Assembly (NCBI GenBank): GCA_001600695.1
Contig: BCKQ01000003.1
Location: 1 to 64,000, forward strand
Length of the DNA: 64,000 bases
Direction: 5' to 3'
From: Ascoidea asiatica
Lineage: Eukaryota > Ascomycota > Saccharomycetes > Ascoideales > Ascoideaceae
A program made the translations under genes and the position numbers. The stretch's first letter is position 1, and the number at the start of each line of letters is the position of its first letter. Positions 36,994 to 49,043 of this stretch are shown here, piece after piece. The notes below the pieces were generated by a model that was given only the letters and a program-made list of their open reading frames with translations, did no database searches and had not been told where the DNA came from.

Positions 36994-39019
36994 TACTTCG
37001 TTTTCCTTCCTTAAGATATTGTTTGCGTCTTCTAGAAATTTATGTTTTGAATTTAATTGCTTGNCGTGCTGTTTAAGGGATTCTAATTCAAAATTTAAAT
37101 TGAGTATATTTCTGTTCAGTTTCTGTTATTTATCAATGATTTTTTTATTTCAATTATTGTGCTACATACATCGTTTGCTGAAATAATTCGACTGCCCATG
37201 GTTATCAAACCGCAATCCAAACCAGCTTCTGGTACCTTTAAATCCCTTTTTGCAACCTGCAAATTTGTGGACTCTACCATAGATACCAAAAATTGATTTT
37301 TAGCTTCCATTGTCGACGCCTAGAAGCTAACCCCATCTATTAACTTTTTGAATTCTTCCATTGGGACAACAGCACCAAAATTAAGCTCTTTGAAAACTTT
37401 TTTTAGCTCGTCAGAAATGTTTTTAACTGGGGATTTTAAATATAACATACTGTATTTATTAGGATCGCCAGTAGATTCATTTACTCTTTTTTGGATAAGA
37501 GTTTTTATTTGATTTAATGGCTTATCTATAAGCTTGTAGTAAGAGTAATCTGAGTTAGTATTCTTTGTATTTTTTGTGCTAGTTAAAATATCAACTATCT
37601 TGTCCTTGTCGATAAATTTAAAATATACTTATCGTTGCTTATCTCAATGCTGTTTTCCCAATTTGGATTCAAATCACCATTTCTTATTAATCTCAGCAGG
37701 AAGTGTAATTGATAAGGATTTGTATCACTGACAATATTTACTTTGAGATGTTTTTTTATTATACCAAGAGTAACTGTCACATTAATCTGCTTTTCTATTC
37801 TTATTGTCTCACTGTTGAGTGGCAAAATACACTTTTTAAAGGACTTCACAATGGATTCTGATTTGATTTGTGATCTTGTAACATTGAGGAAATATAAAAA
37901 TTGAAATTTTTGGNAGAATCTGCGAATGAGTTATAATTTTCNGCCACCTTACCCNAGNATGCCTTNAGAATATGGAAGTAATTAACGCCGAGTNGTTTCA
38001 AGAAACCGGAGCTATAAGGTGGTAATAATAGCAAGATTATNTTTTCGGACCGAGCAAACTCAATAATAGAAATTGTAATNTGGCTTTTANNTCCATCAAG
38101 TAAAAGNAGAATGTAATCNGAGTCGTGCAGACGTCTCCTTTTAGCTGTTTTAACAAAATCCACAAACCATTGCTGATATTTATTGGTTGTGATAAAGCCT
38201 GTTTTTGTTCAATGTATNTTCCACCTCGAAGACGANAAAAACAGGTTTTCATCATTTTGAATTCTCATATTAACTTAGTTATTTTTAAATATAATGTGGG
38301 ACCAACCTGAAAGCCATCAGCGGCAATCGGGTCTATAACAGTTGTAANACATCCTTGAGGTATATCGGTGATAACGATATATTCAGTCGGTCTAACTTAT
38401 GGTTATTATCCATTTTAATTCCCCACTCGTCAACATTATACAGGTTTTCAGCCTTTATAGTAAATTCACCAATAATACCATTAAAGTCAGAATAAAATGA
38501 AGTAATCTGTTGTTCATTGATTGCGTTAAATCTGTCATTTTCCATCGCGAATGACTGTATTATCCTTTTGAACTGCTTATTATTTTTCTACAAAATATTA
38601 ATAAACTGTTTTTCTTTTATTTCCTATGTCCAGCCTTGCGCCTCATAAAGACATTTAACTAACGCCATTGTATGGGATACGGTTAACAACCTGTTGAAAT
38701 TTTCAAACCAGTCTATAACATCCATCAAGTACTTTCCTTGATGGTCCTTTAATTGCTTTTGACAATTGGCTTTATCTATAAGTGTCGGGGCGTCTGGAAA
38801 TTTTATTTTTGTGAAAAATGTGGAGCTACTTCACCCACATTTATTGATAGCCTCTACGTCTTTTCGTTTGTTACCATTCGATACCGGCTGACGATATTCT
38901 CCTATAGCTTTTATGTAATTACTTTCACCTTCCTTTAAGTTCATGATTAATTTTTGAAATTTAGTTTTATTGTAATTGTAGTAGTTGTTTATTATGAAAC
39001 AAGTTTGTTTTCTAAACAA
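36451..39019 (-). pseudogene. Pogo/Fot1-like DDE transposase with low-complexity tail
   Basis: Domains run in family order. At 39019-38831 there is a helix-turn-helix region (IMNLKEGESNYIKAIGEY). At about 38730-38640 there is a CENP-B-type second DNA-binding region. At 38545-38333 lies NLYNVDEWGI with the first catalytic Asp (residue 39). At 38163-37846 lies LLLDGxKSxITISIIEFA with the second Asp (residue 23), then LLLLPPYSSGFLKxLGVNYF, where the third Asp (usual PLDV) is Gly. The C-terminal SFKKCILPLNSETI (37849 onward) is also typical. It continues into a coiled coil with ELESLKQ (about 37110-36970) and a 180-codon frame (36451-36993) of NQ/HLNLH-type degenerate repeats. Frame breaks, N bases and the lost Asp make it inactive. 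The enzyme would excise and insert at TA sites; terminal repeats were not located. Confidence 0.8.
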
Positions 39020-39234
39020 TAAATGATTTATCTTTCTCTAAATATTGACGAATTAGGTGAATGTCTGATACAATTTAAGTTGTAGTTGGGAGGGATTTGA
39101 AAAGTTATTAGTTATTTTAGGAATACCTATTTATATTTGAAAGCACTGACTATTCAAGTACCTGACGCGTCTATGCGTAGTTATTGAATAAAATAATATN
39201 ACGTGCTTAACCTTTCAGTTTTCGATTTTATTCA

Positions 39235-40555
39235 AGTGTTTTCTGTGACACGTGACTGATTTTTCCTCCAGTCAGGACGAATTCTGAGGCCCAAAACACT
39301 CCATTCACGATGGAACCTATGGTAGATATCCCATAGATCTGACATAATATAGGACACCATATAACATTTGAAATCTTTTGTTTTTAGGGAAGTTATATCA
39401 TATTTTATTGCTAATATTTGAGGGTTCTCACTTACATGATCAGGATCACTGGTATGAGACAAATATCCATAATATTCATCTGGAATTTTGGATGATTAAT
39501 ATAGAACAATATCACCAATCATTTCGGATACGTCGTTTTGTTTTTTATTTGTTTCAGCAAGAAATGTTTCTTTTCTTTCATCATTTAGAATCCCACCACC
39601 GATTTCTATGTTGAGAAAATCAACAAATATAACAGTAAACAAAGCATATCCCTTTTTCCAAATATTATACCTATATAACACTGTTAAACTTTTGTTCTGA
39701 ATGGGTGTGGATTTAAATCTAAGATTTAACCTTTTGTGATAGCCTGGTGCTTTAATATATATTCTTATTAAATTGATATTTTTTACAAAAGTTAATAATT
39801 CTCTAACAACAGTTTCATTCTCATTAACAGTATGCTTAGTANCATTATAGAGAACAATATATTTATAAGCTTTCAAATCAATAAACAATGAATGTTCAAG
39901 CATAAGGAAAAAATCCGATTATGTTTACCTGATGTTTTAATAACTTTTTNAGAAGAATGTAACCTTTTCTGCAAGAATTTTTCAGGGTTATTTGCTGCTA
40001 GAAATAAAGAATTTATATCCGTTAGCATACTATTGATTATTGATTTAGAGCTNNAATTAATATTGAGCATTACTTCTTTAAAGNCTGGNTTATTAAGTTT
40101 AAGCCTTTTTGGTTCATAACAACTATTATCACTNTCTTCGATAAAGATATTACCTTCATGGGTATCTGTTTGAGCTCTACTACTNCCAGTTCTTATANCA
40201 TAGGAATCNAAAATAGTTTGTGTTATTGTTTCACTATTAATTTCTTTCAGGTGTGTAGTAGTAATGTCAAGTAGAGTATTATCATTTCTCTTTGGTAAAT
40301 GATCAGAATCTTCTGTAGACAGGTTAGCATCTGATCATTCAGAATAAGAAATATTAATTGGAGNATTATTGTTTGTTTTATTAGTGTTGGTATTGTTTTT
40401 ATTGTTATTGCTGTTATTATTAGAATTGATTTCTTGATTTTGTTGATTATTATCAGTATTATTACTTTTGTTATTATTACTGTTGTTATTAGTGATTTTA
40501 GGAAGATTTTGGTCATCAGTGGGTTCGGCCCCCGTTGGTGGGTTATTACTCTTTT
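39235..40555 (-). CDS. Uncharacterised Asn-rich protein, broken in several places
   Basis: On the minus strand a reading path starts near 40555 with an Asn/Lys/Thr homopolymer-like region (NNNSNNNKSNNTDNN, about 40500-40380). It passes through an acidic Ser/Asp-rich part with a basic EPKRLKLN patch, then through the frames 39873-40070 (ANNPEKFLQKRLHSS), 39496-39903 (135 codons, mixed composition) and 39232-39462 (Trp/Tyr/His-rich, ending in an Arg-rich segment). Breaks coincide with register changes of one base or stops, and the area contains many N bases, so some may be assembly errors. No domain recognised. It lies just upstream of and on the same strand as the pogo transposase, so it could be a second transposon gene or a host gene. 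Confidence 0.4.
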
Positions 40556-40559
40556 TTTA

Positions 40560-41050
40560 GTTTATTGAATTGATAATTTTCGAGTGATTAAATATTATAA
40601 TTAAATTATTTTCGTTTACTTTTATATGTAAATTTGAACAATATTTATATTAACTTTCCAGTTTGTCGAAAAATTTGGTCGATAAATAAACGTTCTGGTA
40701 CGAAAGTTCACTCAAAATATGATAACCGGATTTTAATTTTTTTGTTAGGCTGAATCAAAATTTATGTTCGTTCCAATAAGTGTCTTTTTGGTTCAGAGAA
40801 ATGCACATAGTTAACAAAGTCCTTGCAGGTGGGACACGAAATCACCCCAATGTTAATGATATATATGATTTCGAACAATAGATTTTTTATCTCACTTAGT
40901 AAATGGTGTAATTTATGGATGTTATGATGTTATTTTATTCTTATTTTGACTTTAATGTCCTTTGATAATTGTTTGTACGAGGTTATTGGTCAATAATATT
41001 GTGAATTTTCATTCATTCTACAAAAGCGAATAGATAAATTTTAACGATGT
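40560..41050. other. AT-rich spacer
   Basis: Nothing recognised between the Asn-rich ORF series and R copy 3. Confidence 0.5.
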
Positions 41051-41917
41051 ATTAATCAATTAACTCGTGCTAATCGATGATCTAAAAATAAAACTAAATT
41101 AATATATTAACAAATAAGAAGAAATCGATCCCTTTGATATTAATTCAGGATTCCTACGGGGTCCCGCAGAACTATCGAGAATTCTCGGGATTCCCAAAAC
41201 TACCAGGATTCCTTCGTAGAATCAGGGTGGGAATCAAGTTTACCTTGTAAAAAGGGTTGAAAGCTTGATTAGAAATCAATCGAAATTCACATTTCAATTT
41301 TACCATAATAAAACCAATCAACCCACTTTCCAGTGGGGTAGACAATCGCCCTAATTGCCGCGAATAATCTATAATCCCGAAGCCGTACTCCGAATAGATC
41401 CCTTACGGGACTACATTCACTACTCTCCTGTTTACTCCGAGACAATTCGGTATACGCAGTGAGCATTATACCTTATCTCACATGAAGCTAGGCTTAGCCA
41501 ATCCAGCCATCCAGAAGGCGTCCCTGCCAGGATCCGATTGGCCTTTCGGATTTAACTTCTATCCGGATAGACGGTAAATCCTAGCTCCTCTTTTATTTTC
41601 TTTGTACCAAGTGGCTTAGGTTTAATATGCTGTTAAAGGTTCTACGACTATGGGTAGTACTAANATCAAGGTCTTTTCTAGTTTGTACGCTATACCTGAC
41701 GTACCGATACANGACCTATGCCATGTGACTAAAATATCATATGATTTACCACTAATTGTGTACCTGTACACACAATCATGCAAGGTCATGTGAATTAATG
41801 TATTCTTGAGGCAACTTACTGCAACTTTATGCAACATTATATATATTTATGCTTAATTATGCATCTCTAGGCATAATTATACATAGTGTACACACATTAT
41901 TGTATAATAGATAACTC
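41051..41917 (+). repeat. Repeat R, copy 3
   Basis: Partner of R copy 2 (7619-8458) and, more weakly, of copy 1. It is GC-richer than its flanks and non-coding. It contains a short symmetric motif, GGATTCCTACGGGGTCCCGC, at about 41149-41168, and GGATT/GAATCC-like inverted pieces up to 41230. See copy 2 for matched positions. Confidence 0.8.
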
Positions 41918-42116
41918 TTTTACGTTTACTATAGGTAAGTGTCTTTTAGACCTTCACCACCTATGGTGTTAGTACCAATATATGCCCTAGCATATATAAA
42001 TCTCTATTATTTCCAACAAAGTAATGGAACATGATGTGATATTTTTTGTTTTTTATATGAATGCGAGGCTTTTTCTTCAGTCACGGAGATTAAATTTGAC
42101 AATTTTGATCATATAT
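41918..42116. other. AT-rich spacer before the gap
   Basis: No feature recognised. Confidence 0.5.
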
Positions 42117-42406
42117 TGTAACTAGACCCATTAGAATTGTAGTATTTGAATAATTTTGCTGATAGTATTTATATGTGATAGGATTTTTTGTTTGAGTTAG
42201 GATTACCGACANNNNNNNNNNNNNNNNNNNNNNNNNNNNNNNNNNNNNNNNNNNNNNNNNNNNNNNNNNNNNNNNNNNNNNNNNNNNNNNNNNNNNNNNN
42301 NNNNNNNNNNNTGTAACTAGACCCATTAGAATTGTAGTATTTGAATAATTTTGCTGATAGTATTTATATGTGATAGGATTTTTTGTTTGAGTTAGGATTA
42401 CCGACA
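42117..42406. other. Assembly gap with duplicated 95-bp flanks
   Basis: 100 N bases (42212-42311) lie between two copies, identical by eye, of the same 95 bp: 42117-42211 and 42312-42406. Both start TGTAACTAGACCC and end ATTACCGACA, exactly at the gap edges. This is how overlapping contigs joined by a fixed-size placeholder look. Treat it as an artefact, not as a biological repeat. Confidence 0.9.
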
Positions 42407-44165
42407 CCGGTTATAAGTAATAATTCATATAAATTGGGTTATTAACAAAATTAATGCGAAACCATAAATATGGGTTTCTTCAATTTGACAAATGTGAACT
42501 GTTATAAATATAGTATGAGAAAAACGAGAATATAGATAAACCAGTTTGGCGAAATAAATAGACTGAAAATAAAATTTATAAAAATAAAAGATAATAAAAT
42601 AAATATGTAGGTACTATTTTTGAAGAGATTCAGTGAAAGTTCAACCCGGTTTGATGGCAGTCAATTCATATGAATTAGAGGTTTTAGCTGTAAGGATCCC
42701 ACCTCCTTAAAGCGGGTTAAGCTTACAAATAAAACCGTCAATCGCCTTTGCTAGTAGCTGTAAAATGCTTTTCATTCATCCTCATATATCACTATAAAGC
42801 TTGGTAGTATCCTGAAGACTTCAAGTACACGATCAGCTATGGCTGACAACCACTACATTGATTATTCCTACTTTCTAATAAATGTAAATGCACCAATTTT
42901 GTACTCCACATAGTACCATGTTTTGTTTTAGAAAATGTTTGACGGATGATCAACTTTATTAACAATGCGTCATAGGGAGAAAAAAAAATATCGTTTATAG
43001 TTGAAATAATAGGTATCCATGCTTGTTCAGAAAAATGTGGTAAAGGCTTGTTAACAAATTTTTTTCTTTTTATACATCATTGAATTGTTTTAGGACTTTG
43101 TACGGGAGTGATTCAAATTAAATTAAAATCACTTACTTCCATGTGCCATTTATCCGTCCATGGTTTCAATTTCTGTCTATTCCGTTCCAGTATATCCTTT
43201 AGCCTTTTTTATCAAATCACCGCCATGTTTATTTAGCCCCTCCACCTAAACTTTTTTTTTAAATTCACTTGTTACTGTTCCTTAAGAACTGTTCCAAATC
43301 AACAATTTTGCCATGTTGAACAAGTTTTCAGCCTCAAAATCCCACAATTAAGTCTATCACAATAACTTAGTGGTACATGCCACATTTTCAGCCTCAAAAT
43401 CCAAAAATTTTAAGTCTCTCAATTTAAACAATTATTTTACAGTTTTACATCTTAGCATTTTACAATTTCAACAATTATCTTTATTACTACTTTTACTGTA
43501 ATTTCAACAATTATTTTCTCAGATATCTATCCTTTCGAAATTTATATAAATACTGTTATATTCGCTTTTTTATTATTTGAATTTATCAAATAAAATCAGC
43601 AATTATAAGCATTTTGTGTAAGAAATTTTAAGAATTAAATTTAATACACAAAAAAAGATTTTATAAACCAATATATGAATAGTAAAATTAAAATCAGATA
43701 TCTAATTTTTGGATCACCCCTGTTTTTGTGACACTTCGTTGGTTGTACCTTTGGGTTCCAATACTAAGCGTTTTGAGCTGTTAATTATTAACTCGTAGAC
43801 CAGTGGTAATATTGATTATCGTATTGGGTGAGTAGGATCCGTGTGAGGCTTACAAGCGCAACATATTATTATATCCGATATGTACAAAATAATATATATA
43901 TAACTAATCTTTTTTTTCATTGGAAAAAGAGAGTATGTACCCGGTTTTGTTTCAAGTCCAATAGTTTAAGTTCCATGATGATTGATTGTGGCCATTGGAA
44001 AGAGACATACTTTTAACCTTCAAGGCTAGTTTTGATTTTAACTTTATAGAGTTATCTTCTTGAAGACTACCTCGAAGATATTATATTTTCTTTACTATTC
44101 GTATTAACCAAAGCAGAGTATATATGAATATGTATTAATTGGTAGTTTAACATACCTGTAATAAA
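42407..44165. other. Region without recognisable gene
   Basis: Within it, TTTTCAGCCTCAAAATCC occurs twice, 60 bp apart (43325-43342 and 43385-43402), and each copy is followed by an AAGTCT-containing stretch. Slightly downstream AATTTCAACAATTAT also occurs twice. In element B's orientation this is where the rest of reverse transcriptase and RNase H would lie, but I found no motif. Confidence 0.45.
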
Positions 44166-44169
44166 ATTA

Positions 44170-45442
44170 TTAAACGAAANGTATTAAATCTGATTATAAC
44201 GGAAGAAACATAACTAGGATACAAATTTTGATAAATATGTTCTCTAAAACCTTGCTCATCAATTCTTAGTTCACAAGTGTCACTTTAATTTTTATTGATC
44301 GTTTTTAATGAAGCAACCCATTTGGTTTGTGCAACTCTTTTACCTCGAGCAATATNGTGTTTACTAATCATTTCCAATACATTTAATCTTACGAAGTTTT
44401 ATACACTCCATTAACGGCAACTTTGCAATCATTTTTACANAGATTATGAACCAAAAATAAAGAGGTCAATTCCAAGTTACTTTTTGGGACGTAGCTTCTG
44501 AAGGAATAACGAACTTTACATTCTCGTTAATTGCAAATTTGTTCAAATATTTAAATGCAAGTTGAATCTCGGATTCTTTAATTCTGGTCCTAAAAATTTT
44601 CAGTTTAAATTTACAACTAATATTATTTATTATATCCTCAGTAGAATGAAGTGTAATGTAATTTATTATCGAATGTGCAAAGGAAAGTAAAACATTAACT
44701 CACGGTGTGGGTTTTATTACACACGTTGTCAACTTCTTTGGGTGACTAGTGCTACCTATGGAGGTTTTGTACTACTTTATCAAACTGTTACCACTTTTGT
44801 TCGAGTAAAAACTTATGATATTAGTTACAAATTTGAAAAATGATTCTTTTATCGTAATATTCACTTTTTTCAACAGTAGTACTAATTTCTTCTATTGATA
44901 TATCTGGATCATCTGTACTTACAGAATCTCTAACTAGCAATGACTTAATTTCTGTTGCTTGTTTCCAATGCATTTAATCTTACGGAACCTCAATTTGATT
45001 CAGGGCACTAGTATTGACTATCTTATCATTTTCAATTTTTATTTTGGAAATTCTAGGATCCGAAATAGGTAATTCTACTTCATAAGTAACTTCACTAACT
45101 AATACAGTGTCCGGTTATTTAACTCTTGGACTTGATGCAGAAAATAGCTTACTATCTTAAAATATGGAGTCCAATGTTAAAGTTAGATCATTAGTTGAAA
45201 AGTCAATCTACTTTAAATCATTAAGGCTAATATGAAATAACAAATGAGGGTTATTAAGAATAGGCTCATTATATCTATTATTATGTTTCTTTTTATGTTC
45301 AGGATATTGAAGTATCTCTTCGGAAATGGAGTAGATTTAAAACCTAGTTTTTAGCATAAGATGTTTCAATATTTGTATATTTTTTATTGGCCATTTTATT
45401 CCAATCAGTTTTGTTGTCTGATAATATTTCTTTCCTTCCATT
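44170..45442 (-). pseudogene. Copia B linker and reverse transcriptase start
   Basis: At 45442-45380 RKEILSDNKTDWNKMANKKY matches the block EAL...DK..W..AM..EY that precedes copia reverse transcriptase. At 44347-44200 KRVAQTKWVASLKTI, then ELRIDEQGFREHIYQNLYP, matches KWV.K.K, KARLVA.GF.Q and the YSPV block. Between them lie about 1 kb of fragmentary, Asp/Ser/Leu-rich sequence and a 23-nt block repeated at 44371 and 44962. The catalytic domain was not found. Confidence 0.6.
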
Positions 45443-45999
45443 CTATTGACTTCAAATATTTTTAGAGTGTGAATTGTCCACGATTATTAGTTCGTTTAAT
45501 GATTCAAATACACTATTCTTGTTTTCAGTTTTGTCACTTATATCTGGTGAATCAACGTTGTCTGACTGACATGAGTTATCTTCAGGTTTTTTACTGTTCA
45601 TTATATTTTTTGATTTATTGATATTACCAGGTATCCTGTATCGTGATTCTGAACATATGGATTTTACTTGTAATATTTGCTATGATTTAGTTCCTTATAA
45701 TTATCTTTAGGGAACATTAATTCTTTAATATATTTGTCATGGTTTCCGACATTCTTAGTATTGCTAAAGCCTCGATTATGATTATTATTATTATTTTTAT
45801 CAAGGTCTATTAATGGTGTTTCCCAGAGTTCATTATTCGGATCATTTTAGTAAACCGGTGTCTTATGTATATCAATAACCTGGTCTAGAATAACCTTTTC
45901 CCTTAGCTTACCAAAGTTCAAAGTATTACTAGACGTTACGACTGTATAATTGATTTATCACTTATTATCCACACTTCATTGCTGTTTCATTTCCTAACT

Positions 46000-46800
46000 C
46001 AACAAGTATACCTGCGGCTTGTGGAATTGTTTTTCTTGATAAATTTAACAAGTGATTTTTTTGTTTTGCTATTTTTGCTCAGCAATCAGACCCAAATTTC
46101 TTCCACTTGGGTAGTTCAATTGTCTTCTATAAATCGTGCCATATGGAGTGGTGGAGTTATTATTCGACGAATTGATAATAGTTTAGAGATTGTGTCCGTA
46201 TATAATACCTTGATCTAATATTATTATGCTTTGACTGTATCTGATGGAAGTATTGAGTTCAGAGCAATTGTTTTTAATGATCTATTATATCTTTCTGCCA
46301 TTGCAAGCATCCTCAGACTATAAAGTAGAGTTGCTTCTATTTTGGTCGACTTGAATTTCAATAAATTGTATTAGTTTATTACTTATAAATCAAGTCCCTT
46401 GTCAGTTCTAAAATATAATAGTTTTTGATCAGTTACGTTTCCCAAATGCATTAGAAACCGGAAATTTAATTGGTAGCGGAATAAATAACTTTTCTTTCTA
46501 TTCAATGGTCTGTGCCCAAATTTATTAAAGTCTTGAATTGAAGTAACGAACAATTTCTTCTCGTATCCCGAAATCGATTTGGTCCTGCAAACTTTAAATG
46601 CTCTCGTTGTAATATTCCAGGTCTTTTATTTCTATTGTTAACATTGAAAGCAGCTCCAGTTTTTATTATTTGGCGCCGTACACATCCCGGAATAGCAATA
46701 TATTTTTTTCTCTCAGGACTAGCAATGTTAAACAATTTATTCGCACTCATTACCTAGAGAACTGTTTAGTTACAATAGACTTGGCATAAAAGTACGTCTC
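46000..46800 (-). pseudogene. Copia B GAG-pre-integrase and integrase
   Basis: The 82-codon frame 46502-46750 carries IPGCVRRQIIKTGAAF, then RPGILQREHLKFAGPNRF, matching C..C..GK..r..F and the H-S-D-x-x-GP block of copia integrase, with His and Asp of the latter lost. At about 46305-46255 AMAERYNRSLKTIALNS matches the conserved NGVAERxNRTL block with the catalytic Glu present. At about 46165-46070 STTPYGTIYRRQL matches the TPYE-containing block. Frame breaks separate the parts. Confidence 0.75.
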
Positions 46801-47229
46801 CACCGTGAATAATTCTATTATTAGTATTTGACGAGAAACAATCAGAATCAATATTTGGTTTTAAATTTCCTATATCTAAATTATTATTCTTTGTAGTGTT
46901 GATTTCCGAAACCTTGTTTCCATTTTTATCACTTTTTGTATTAGGACGTTTTGCAATATTATAAACCTTATAAATATTCAGAATTTTTGCCGTATTGATT
47001 TTAATCTTTTTGTATCTGTTTATCTTTTTGATATACAATCCAAGACAGTTTGAATTATCCTGAAATAATATTTTGGATTTTGCGAAAAAAATATTATGAA
47101 TTCCTTTCACAGCTATGTTCGATCTTTTAAGTAGTGAATTATTATTATCCAATGTCTTATTCAAATTAATGATATAAGAGCTTAAATTATTTGAGACTTT
47201 CTCTAAAATTAGTATTGTAAAATCTTTAA

Positions 47230-47475
47230 AAGAAATACTATTAATTCTTATGTTTGGACAATAATATAGTTTCTTAATTTCTAAGCAAACCTCGGCGGAC
47301 CTTGAATATATGCCAGCAGTACAGTCTGCAATATCATGTTTTGATTTTCTGTCACTTGTCCACAAAAAACTTATGATTTTCTTAAAACTGAACAAAAAAT
47401 TACGATTATGTACTACTGAAATATTTGCTTCTGAATCAAGTACAAAATTGGTGTTTATAGGTTATGTTTCCATTG
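47230..47475 (-). pseudogene. Copia B protease
   Basis: The minus strand reads FVLDSEANISVVHN at about 47460-47418, in the position of the copia active site. The catalytic Asp and Ser are kept, but the invariant Gly is Glu, a one-base G to A change. It continues in the 209-codon frame 46766-47395, where CLEIKKLYYCPNIRINSISF matches the block with the LYVP...NLIS motif. The rest of that frame is a Lys/Asn-rich spacer of the kind that precedes the integrase. Inactive by the Gly to Glu change. Confidence 0.75.
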
Positions 47476-48025
47476 TTAGATTTTCATTAAAATATTTTAA
47501 ATTTATATCTGGTGGGATTGAATTCATTTTCATCAATTTAAACTCTTGAACTTGAAATTAGGATAATTTGTCCTGATGTTTTAGTGTATTTTGAAAGTAT
47601 ATTGAGGTTCTAAAAAAATAAAGATCTGGATAATATTCTAAAAAGCCATTGTTTATAAATCATAACCTATACATTCCTCTGTTAAATATTGCTGCTCGCT
47701 TGATTTAATTCTATCAGGTGCGCTCATGATTAGATTCTCAAGAATTATTGTATCACTCAACACTTTGGTTATATGATTGGTTGTAGTGTTGTTGATTTCA
47801 CAATGACACCCATAATATTGATATTCACATGGAATTCGTTTTGGGATGTCCTAACTTTTCATAATCAGTATCTGAATTTGAGACTGCATCATTAATCTTG
47901 TTCGTTATGTAATTGAGTTTTGGAGAGTTTGTGTTTCAGTGGTAGGATCATATATATATTTTGGATTTGATCTGTTTGGGCAATTTGAATTGGAGTTTTT
48001 AATTGATTTACCACCTACAGTATTT

Positions 48026-48253
48026 TGTTTAAATAACCCTGGTAAAACCCTCCTTTTGACGTGATTTTGCTTCTTTTTGGTTTCAAGTCCTTTCCATGCC
48101 CGGCTCAATTTCAGTAGGTCGTGCTTATTGAGTTCCGTCCAGATCGCAAACCTTTGTTTTCTGTCTTTTCTTTCGTTCAGCTTCACTGAAAAATCCTTTT
48201 CTCTCTACACTTTTTTTCTTTAGTTTAATAAAAGAAACCAGTTCAGATTAACA
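48026..48253 (+). repeat. 5' LTR of copia F
   Basis: TGTTTAAATAACCCTGGTAA... to ...GATTAACA, 228 bp. Blocks shared with the 3' LTR in the same order: GTAAAACCCT, CTTCTTTTTG, a TCTACACTTT...CTTT block, TTTAATAAAAGAAA with an AATAAA poly(A) signal, and the end TAACA. The copies differ at many positions, indicating age or mutation. Similarity may reach further upstream, to about 47935 (GTGGTAGG). Confidence 0.8.
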
Positions 48254-49043
48254 GGTTAAAAGCCATATATAATATCAACTCCCTCCTTAAATTAAATTGG
48301 AACTTACCAGAATTCGAATTAATAAGATAGGTTTAATTAATTTTGGTGAAGTTCACCTGAAAAGAAGAAGGCTTTCAGCAAAATAACTTATTCAAAAGGA
48401 ACAAACGTTTTGGAATTCCGATAAAATTGTTTATGCTTACATAATTACTCAATCAGTTTGATCTAATATTGGTTCCAATTTACAGACTGGTAATTTTGTT
48501 GTTCCTTTAATTGTCTGTCAATCTTAATAAAATTGGTCTTGTGTGTTCTGCAACCTTTCCCTTTCGCGAGTTTGGTAAGTTGGTATTTTAAAGTGGTAGC
48601 TGACTCGGGTGCAAAGGACGAATTGATAGTAGTGAAGGATAGAATTGTTTATTTATCGCTATACTTATCTAATTGTTATGCTTAATGTTCTGTTTATGAA
48701 CAAATATTTTAATGATACTAATTAATAAAAAATAAAACTTACTTTGAGAATTATTTCTATTTCAAAGGTAAAAAAAAAAAAATGTTTTTTGTGAAAATGT
48801 TTTCACTATATAGAAAACCAAATTTTTTTTTTGTTAAATTTCAATTTCAATTCTAATTCAAATTTATTAATTTGTATTTCAAAAGAAGTTGGGTGCTACT
48901 GTTTTTTGTTGTTTGTTTCGTTTTTATCTTAGGACTGTTTATTTCAACCTAAGGCATTTAATATTATTAATTATAGCTTTCACTGACGTTTTCAAACTGG
49001 ATCAACATATTCAAGTTCAACAAATAAATTTTCACTTTTCAAA

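Larger units (their letters stand above)
44170..48025 (-). mobile_element. Ty1/copia element B, main part
   Basis: Minus-strand copia order: gag end (48025-47905), protease (47455-47240), GAG-pre-integrase and integrase (46800-46000), linker (45442-45380) and reverse transcriptase start (44347-44200). The left end fades before the catalytic YVDD. At 48025 the gag frame stops exactly at the LTR of plus-strand element F and resumes beyond F at 55445. B was therefore split by F. Confidence 0.75.

Noticed and set aside
42117-42406. LTR pair or biological direct repeat around the gap
   Set aside because: The copies are identical and stop exactly at the N run, which is an assembly pattern.
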